A DNA stretch of 64,000 bases. Source: Occallatibacter sp. GTDB taxonomy: Bacteria; Acidobacteriota; Terriglobia; Terriglobales; Acidobacteriaceae. Every line of letters starts with the position of its first letter. Position 1 is the first letter of the stretch. The notes beneath the pieces were generated by a model. That model had not been told where the DNA came from and did no database searches. It was given only the letters and a program-made list of their open reading frames with translations. The stretch covers positions 1-64,000 of the forward strand of contig JARLFZ010000005.1 in assembly GCA_031296305.1 (NCBI GenBank), given 5' to 3'. The translations under genes and the position numbers were made by a program. Positions 59,724 through 64,000 of the stretch are shown here, one piece after another.

Positions 59724-60914
59724 TTAGTTCATTGCTATGTATCCGCACGGACACGACTCCGCACATTTTCCGCAACCGTTACAGAGATCGAGCTTGATTT
59801 TGTAGTGCTCGCCTTTGGGCAGCTTGACGAAGCAGTTTTTGCTGCAGTACATCCAGCAGGTCTCGCAGTCCATGCACATGCCGCATGACATGCAGCGCGC
59901 GGCCTCGGCAAGCGCCTCGGCCTCGGTCATCGCAGCGCCGCCATCGACGCGCTGTGCGGCTGCCGGATGCCAATCGAGCTTCAAACTTTCAGAACGAATG
60001 ACGGCAGGTGCGGCAGTCTGCGCTGCACTGCGGCCTTCAAGGTGCGCAGAGATGGCTTCGGCGACTGCGCGTCCCTGGGCAATTGCGACGCTCACGGTGT
60101 TGAGCACACGCGGGACAGCTTCGGTAGCTTCTTCGGCCGGAATGTCCGGTGGCTCCGCGGGCAACTCGCCGATAAGCGCTGCGACGCCATTGCTGCCGGC
60201 GCGCAACTCCAATTGCGCAGCCTTTTGCAGCCCCATGGCGAAGAATACGACCTGGTAGTTTCGTTGCAACTCTTCTAGCGAAAGATCCTGGCCGACAACG
60301 CAGCCGGTGCGCAACTCGATGCCGAGACCAAGGATGTTTGTAATTTCAGCATCGAGGATATCGGCGGGAATAAGCGAGCGAGGGATGCGAGAACGCATCA
60401 TGCCGCCGGGCCGGGGTGCGGCGTCGATGACGGTGACCGTGTAGCCCTTGCGGGCAAGATGCCAGGCGGCAGAGAGCCCGGCAGGACCTGCGCCGACTAC
60501 GGCGATGCGCGGCGCATCGGCGCGGGGTGGAGTGATTGTCTCGGCGCGCAATCCTTGTGCGATGGCAAAATCACCGACGAACTGCTCCAGTTTGTTCACG
60601 GCAAGCGGGCCGTCTTTGGCTTTGCGATTGCAATTCAGCTCGCAAGGATGCTGGCAGACGCGGCCGCAGATAGCAGGGAAGGGATTGTGCTCCAGAATCT
60701 TGCGCCAGGCGAGCTCAATAGCTTGCTCAGGCGTGCGGCCATAGGCTTTATGCTGGGCCAGCGCCACGAGCCACCCGCGCACATCGGTTCCACTGGGGCA
60801 GCTATGGATGCAGGGAGCCGTTTTCGCGATGTAGGCGGGGCGATGGGTGCTGACGCCAGCGTCAGCGGCGCTATGCTTGATCACCGGCTTCTTCACTTCT
60901 TTGAATAGCCCCAT
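59724..60914 (-). CDS. dsrL: Shortened DsrL: FAD iron-sulfur oxidoreductase without the NAD(P)H-binding domain
   Basis: 396 residues from the ATG at 60914. Residues 35-95 carry the GltD-like Fe-S motif (CIHSCPSGTD, CGRVCQHPCELNC). An FAD loop is at 141-146 (GAGPAG), and the C-terminal FAD part is seen in NTVSVAIAQGRAVAEAI (272-288). The end is a ferredoxin-like region with cysteines 341, 344, 347, 350, 353 and 378, 381, 384, 388. Characterised DsrL is about 650 residues and has a NAD(P)H Rossmann domain inserted between the two FAD parts. Here that segment is only about 35 residues (240-275) with no second GxGxxG. The frame is open throughout, so this is not a simple frameshift. NADH use is therefore unlikely; ferredoxin or DsrAB partner transfer remains possible. 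Confidence 0.88.
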   Translation of the reverse strand: MGLFKEVKKPVIKHSAADAGVSTHRPAYIAKTAPCIHSCPSGTDVRGWLVALAQHKAYGRTPEQAIELAWRKILEHNPFPAICGRVCQHPCELNCNRKAKDGPLAVNKLEQFVGDFAIAQGLRAETITPPRADAPRIAVVGAGPAGLSAAWHLARKGYTVTVIDAAPRPGGMMRSRIPRSLIPADILDAEITNILGLGIELRTGCVVGQDLSLEELQRNYQVVFFAMGLQKAAQLELRAGSNGVAALIGELPAEPPDIPAEEATEAVPRVLNTVSVAIAQGRAVAEAISAHLEGRSAAQTAAPAVIRSESLKLDWHPAAAQRVDGGAAMTEAEALAEAARCMSCGMCMDCETCWMYCSKNCFVKLPKGEHYKIKLDLCNGCGKCAESCPCGYIAMN

Positions 60915-60948
60915 CAGCAACCTCTACTCGTCGTCTGCAATGCCCGCA

Positions 60949-62037
60949 TTAATAGCGAATGTGTGTCGAGCGCGCGAATGTCATGCCGGCGTTCTTGAAA
61001 TCATCGATGTGATAGCGCGTGAACTCGAAGCCGGTGAGCTCGAAGAACCGCGGCCAGCCAATGCGATCGATCCATTCGCCCACGCGCTCGTACTTACGGG
61101 CTTCGCCGCGATAGACATCGACAATCTTCGTTACTGCTTCGATAACTTCAGGCCAGCGCGGCGGATTGTTGGGCAGGAACGGGATCGAAAGACGTGAGAA
61201 GCGTGGAGCGCTGCGCGCATTGCTGACCTTGCCGCCGACCCAGATGGAGAGCCCGTCGTTTTCCGCATCAGCCATGCGCATGGCCGGACAAACGCTGAAG
61301 CAGTTGCCGCAGTACATGCAGTCTTCTTCCAGGACTTCGACGGATTGCTTGCCTCCCACACCGGGTACCGGACGAATTGCGCCTGTGGGGCACGAGGCAA
61401 CCAGCGTGGGCACCTCGCAGGCCTTCGTGAGCAAATCGTTTTGGACCTTGGGCGGGCGGCGATGCACGCCGAGGATGGCAATGTCGGAACAGTGCACTGC
61501 GCCGCACATGTTCAGGCAGCAGGCCACGGCGATGCGCAGCTTGGCGGGCAGATCTTCGTGCGTGAAGTGATCGATGAGCGCATCCATCATGCTCTTGACC
61601 AGCCCCGAAGCGTCAGTAGCCGCGGCGTGGCAATGCACCCAGCCCTGCGTGTGCACAATGTTGCTGATGGCGTTGTTGGTGCCGCCAACGGGAATGCCCA
61701 GCAATGCGAGCTCCTGCTTCAGCGGTTCGATCTGCGCCGGATCGGTGAGGAGAAACTCAACATTGTTGCGGCTGGTAAAGCGCAGATAGCCGCCGCAATA
61801 TTTGTCGGCGAGATCGGCATACTTGCGCAGGGTTTGAATGCTGAGCAAGCGCGGCGTGCCCCCACGCACGGTGTAGAGGCGGTCGCCCGATTCGGCAACA
61901 TGGCACAGAACGCCGGGCGCCAGGGTCTCGTGATATTTCCACGTGCCGTAGTTTTTGAGCACGATGGGCGGCAGATATTTGTCGTAGCGTGGAGGCCCGA
62001 CGTCGGTAAGCCGTGGTTGCAGCGGTGTGGTCGTCAT
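60949..62037 (-). CDS. dsrB: Dissimilatory sulfite reductase beta subunit
   Basis: 362 residues. [20 protein letters not shown], then [20 protein letters not shown], are DsrB hallmarks near the sirohaem-[4Fe-4S] site. The inserted ferredoxin domain has [11 protein letters not shown] and [20 protein letters not shown]. With DsrA it forms an alpha2beta2 cytoplasmic enzyme that reduces sulfite to a DsrC-bound trisulfide, or can run in reverse in sulfur oxidisers. It overlaps dsrA by 4 bp (ATGA). DsrD in the operon favours the reductive direction. Confidence 0.98.
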   Translation of the reverse strand: MTTTPLQPRLTDVGPPRYDKYLPPIVLKNYGTWKYHETLAPGVLCHVAESGDRLYTVRGGTPRLLSIQTLRKYADLADKYCGGYLRFTSRNNVEFLLTDPAQIEPLKQELALLGIPVGGTNNAISNIVHTQGWVHCHAAATDASGLVKSMMDALIDHFTHEDLPAKLRIAVACCLNMCGAVHCSDIAILGVHRRPPKVQNDLLTKACEVPTLVASCPTGAIRPVPGVGGKQSVEVLEEDCMYCGNCFSVCPAMRMADAENDGLSIWVGGKVSNARSAPRFSRLSIPFLPNNPPRWPEVIEAVTKIVDVYRGEARKYERVGEWIDRIGWPRFFELTGFEFTRYHIDDFKNAGMTFARSTHIRY

Positions 62038-63251
62038 GCCTCATCCTCCTTCGCGGGTTGGTAGTAGATGTAAGGGTTGTCGCGCGGCGCGGAAACCATC
62101 TCCGGCGCGGGATCGAGCCCGATGCCATCGAGAAATGCGGCAAGCCCGACGCGCTGAATCAATTCGCCGATGCGCTCGCGATTGGTACCGTACTCATCCC
62201 AGAAATCCCAGATGCGCTGTATGAGCTCCTTAAGTGTGTCGAGCAATTCATCCGCTGCGACAAAGGGAATCAAGACGGAGGAGAGCAGTGCGCCCTGCAG
62301 AATGGGCGCTTTGGCGCCGATCAGGATCACTGCGCCTTTTTCCACGCCGGGCCGCAGAGCCTTGGGCATGGCGTTGATGCAGTGCATGCAGCGCACACAG
62401 TCGCGGTTTTTGATGTTGAGCTCTTTGCCATTCCAATCCATGCACCTGGTGGGGCAATTGGCGCAGATGTCTTTTTGAATGTCGACTCCGGCGGTGGCGT
62501 AGTTCGCAACTTCTGCCTGGTCGATGCGAATATCGTCCTTCCACGTGCCGATGACGGAAAGATCGGCCCGGGCAATGGCGGCGACGCAATCGTTGGGACA
62601 GGCCGAGCATTTGATCTTGAATTTGTAAGGCAGCGCAGGCCGATGCAGCTCGTCCTGATAGGCCATGGTCAGGTCGTAGCAAAGCTTCATGGCGTCGAAG
62701 CAGGCCCATTCGCAACGGGCCATGCCCACGCAGCAGGAAGGCGTGCGCACCGCCGAGCCCGAGCCCCCAAGATCGAATCCGGCGTGGGTCAGTTCCTGGA
62801 AGGTCGCTTCGAGATGATCGGTCGTTGTGCCGAGCAGGATCATGTCCCCAGTTGAGCCGTGCATGTTGGTCAGGCCCGAGCCGTGACGCTCCCAGATGTC
62901 GCTGATGGTGCGCAGAGCCTCACTTGTGTAGAACCATCCGGCCGGCTGATTCACCCGCAGAGTGTGAAAGTGCGCAACCTTGGGAAACTGCTCGCCCACA
63001 TCGCTGTAACGGCCGATGACTCCGCCACCATAACCCAGCACGCCCACGAGGCCGCCGTGTTTCCAATGGCTCACCTTGTCTTCGTAGGAAAGCTCGAGCT
63101 GGCCGAGCAGATCCTCTGCGCCCCCGGTAACTCCCTGGGCCGACTTGATCTCTGTGACGAAGCTGGGCCACGGGCCTTTTTCCAGTTCGTCGAGCAGCTT
63201 GGTTTCGGGTTTGCCGTTGGCGGGTTTTACGCCCTCGTCTGCATCTGCCAT
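62034..63251 (-). CDS. dsrA: Dissimilatory sulfite reductase alpha subunit
   Basis: 405 residues from the ATG at 63251, which has AAGGAG 8 bases upstream; an in-frame ATG at 63302 lacks this. The sirohaem/cluster cysteines are in [14 protein letters not shown] (C174, C180) and [18 protein letters not shown] (C218, C222). The ferredoxin domain has [11 protein letters not shown] and [25 protein letters not shown] near the N-terminus is typical of DsrA. It is the first gene of the long minus-strand cluster, diverging from the siroheme-synthase gene. All expected catalytic residues seen are present. Confidence 0.98.
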   Translation of the reverse strand: MADADEGVKPANGKPETKLLDELEKGPWPSFVTEIKSAQGVTGGAEDLLGQLELSYEDKVSHWKHGGLVGVLGYGGGVIGRYSDVGEQFPKVAHFHTLRVNQPAGWFYTSEALRTISDIWERHGSGLTNMHGSTGDMILLGTTTDHLEATFQELTHAGFDLGGSGSAVRTPSCCVGMARCEWACFDAMKLCYDLTMAYQDELHRPALPYKFKIKCSACPNDCVAAIARADLSVIGTWKDDIRIDQAEVANYATAGVDIQKDICANCPTRCMDWNGKELNIKNRDCVRCMHCINAMPKALRPGVEKGAVILIGAKAPILQGALLSSVLIPFVAADELLDTLKELIQRIWDFWDEYGTNRERIGELIQRVGLAAFLDGIGLDPAPEMVSAPRDNPYIYYQPAKEDEA

Positions 63252-63405
63252 GGCCTTGCTCCTTTCGCCACAAAACGCCGGTTTCTTCAGCCGGCGATCC
63301 ATCGAACACGAGGAACTGCTCGGTCAGAAAAGCGGGGCCGGAGAGCGGCGAAGCGGCCCGTTTGCGCATCGGTCAAACCGCACAGTTCCCCGACCATGAA
63401 GAAAA

Positions 63406-63423
63406 TCAATCATCATAGATTGA
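63406..63423. promoter_or_regulatory. Candidate operator between dsrA and the siroheme-synthase gene
   Basis: TCAATC-ATCATA-GATTGA is a perfect 6-bp inverted repeat in the 199-bp divergent region. It lies 155 bp before the dsrA start and 28 bp before the ATG of the other gene. It could bind a LysR- or Crp/Fnr-type regulator; the YeiE-like regulator of this cluster is one candidate. No clear sigma-70 promoter was seen nearby. Confidence 0.5.
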
Positions 63424-63450
63424 ACGCGTCGCATAGGAGCTTTCGCCGTG

Positions 63451-64000
63451 ATGAGTGTCACAACCAGCGGCGATCAGGTGTGGGAATTTGTATCAAGTTG
63501 CATTGGATTGGCGGTGAAATTGGCATCCACAAGCTGCAAGGCCGCATTTTTCCCGATACTGGTGAACCTGGCCGGGCGGAAGTGCGTCGTTGTGGGAGCC
63601 GGAACGGTTGCCGCCGCCAAGATTGAGGGTCTGTTGCTCTGCGACGCCGATGTGGTGGTCGTCAGCCCGCATGCGGTGCAGGCGATCCAACGTCTAGCGC
63701 GGGCTGGGAGGCTGGCCTGGCGGCGAAGGGCGTTCTCGCGAAGAGATGTGCAGGGGAAGTTTTTGGCCATCGCCGCCACGAGCTCGGGCAAGGTGAATGA
63801 GGCGGTGTTTCGCGCCTGCGCGGCGCGGGGCGTTTTGTGCAACTCCGTGGACGATCCGGAGCATTGCGACTTTATTTATCCCGCGGTGGCGCGGCGGGGG
63901 CCGTTGCAGATTGCGATTTCAACCGGCGGCCGCAGTCCCGCGCTTGCTGCCAGGCTGCGGCGGGAGCTGGAGCGGCAGTTTGGTCCGGAATGGGGGGCGT
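63451..64000 (+). CDS. Precorrin-2 dehydrogenase / sirohydrochlorin ferrochelatase (CysG N-terminal / Met8 type), 3' truncated
   Basis: About 183 residues before the window ends. After a 34-residue lead, it reads FPILVNLAGRKCVVVGAGTV, then AAAKIEGLLLCDADVVVVSP, FLAIAATSSGKVNEAV, LCNSVDDPEHCDFIYPAV and IAISTGGRSPALAARLRREL, all typical of siroheme synthase N-terminal domains. It oxidises precorrin-2 with NAD and inserts iron to make siroheme, the DsrAB cofactor. AGGAG at 63435-63439 fits a GTG at 63448 or the ATG at 63451. It diverges from dsrA, and its methyltransferase partner cobA sits at the other end of the dsr cluster. Whether a C-terminal SUMT domain follows cannot be seen. Confidence 0.92.
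   Translation, partial: MSVTTSGDQVWEFVSSCIGLAVKLASTSCKAAFFPILVNLAGRKCVVVGAGTVAAAKIEGLLLCDADVVVVSPHAVQAIQRLARAGRLAWRRRAFSRRDVQGKFLAIAATSSGKVNEAVFRACAARGVLCNSVDDPEHCDFIYPAVARRGPLQIAISTGGRSPALAARLRRELERQFGPEWGA

Noticed and set aside
56299..63251. Frameshifts in the dsr operon
   Set aside because: The many short overlaps are normal ATGA-type couplings; each gene is full length apart from the internal domain loss in dsrL.
1..64000. CRISPR arrays, rRNA, phage genes and insertion sequences
   Set aside because: None seen: no regular spacer-repeat array, no rRNA sequence, and no transposase or integrase-like protein on either strand.

Overview
This window comes from a GC-rich, Gram-negative bacterium, most likely an acidobacterium of the Terriglobia type. 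The evidence is a 1139-residue Oar-like TonB receptor with a carboxypeptidase-regulatory N-terminus, several Tat-exported sugar isomerases and oxidoreductases, a PEP-CTERM protein, a LplT-PlsC-Aas fusion, and short palindromic repeats scattered between genes. It also carries a complete dsr (dissimilatory sulfite reductase) cluster. dsr-bearing Acidobacteria are known from peat and other wet soils.

Layout. 0-3 kb: end of a class V aminotransferase, then serA read in frame from an XRE helix-turn-helix domain. 3-6 kb: a BlaI/M56-peptidase pair with a candidate operator. 6-15 kb: housekeeping and cell-surface genes (DUF1801, serpin, DinB-like, efp, UDP-glucose dehydrogenase and UDP-glucuronate decarboxylase, an ECF sigma/anti-sigma/DUF3106 operon, tRNA-Val). 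15-28 kb: a secreted GH10 xylanase, PEP-CTERM protein, phosphofructokinase, a MacA-like adaptor divergent from two MacB-like permeases, and the large LplT-Aas fusion.

28.5-49 kb: a carbohydrate island best read as organosulfonate catabolism. On the + strand, transaldolase, phosphofructokinase, a fucose-isomerase-like enzyme and an aldehyde dehydrogenase are followed by suyA, suyB, a ComC-like and a SlcC-like dehydrogenase. SuyAB is the sulfolactate sulfo-lyase that yields pyruvate and sulfite; ComC and SlcC would interconvert sulfolactate stereoisomers. The upstream genes fit a transaldolase-type sulfoglycolysis that makes sulfolactaldehyde. The opposite strand has a LacD/YihT-type aldolase, an organic-anion MFS transporter and an unusual DUF1080-PHP fusion. 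A regulatory stretch of about 1 kb contains strong promoters, a candidate small RNA and a decayed tRNA-Cys-like sequence. It is followed by a sugar isomerase, a Gfo/Idh/MocA oxidoreductase and the TonB receptor.

49-64 kb: a sulfur-respiration island on the minus strand, in transcription order dsrA-dsrB-dsrL-dsrC-dsrT-dsrM-dsrK-dsrJ-dsrO-dsrP-cobA-dsrD-dsrN-lysR-yeiH, with a siroheme-synthase gene diverging from dsrA. Start and stop codons often overlap, so this looks like one or two long operons. Its DsrL is shortened and lacks the NAD(P)H-binding domain.

Together the two islands suggest a route from a sulfosugar or sulfolactate to sulfite, and then from sulfite to sulfide through DsrAB, DsrC and DsrMKJOP. 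A YeiE-like regulator and a YeiH-like exporter would handle excess sulfite. The pathway assignment is inferred from families and gene order; no activity is shown.
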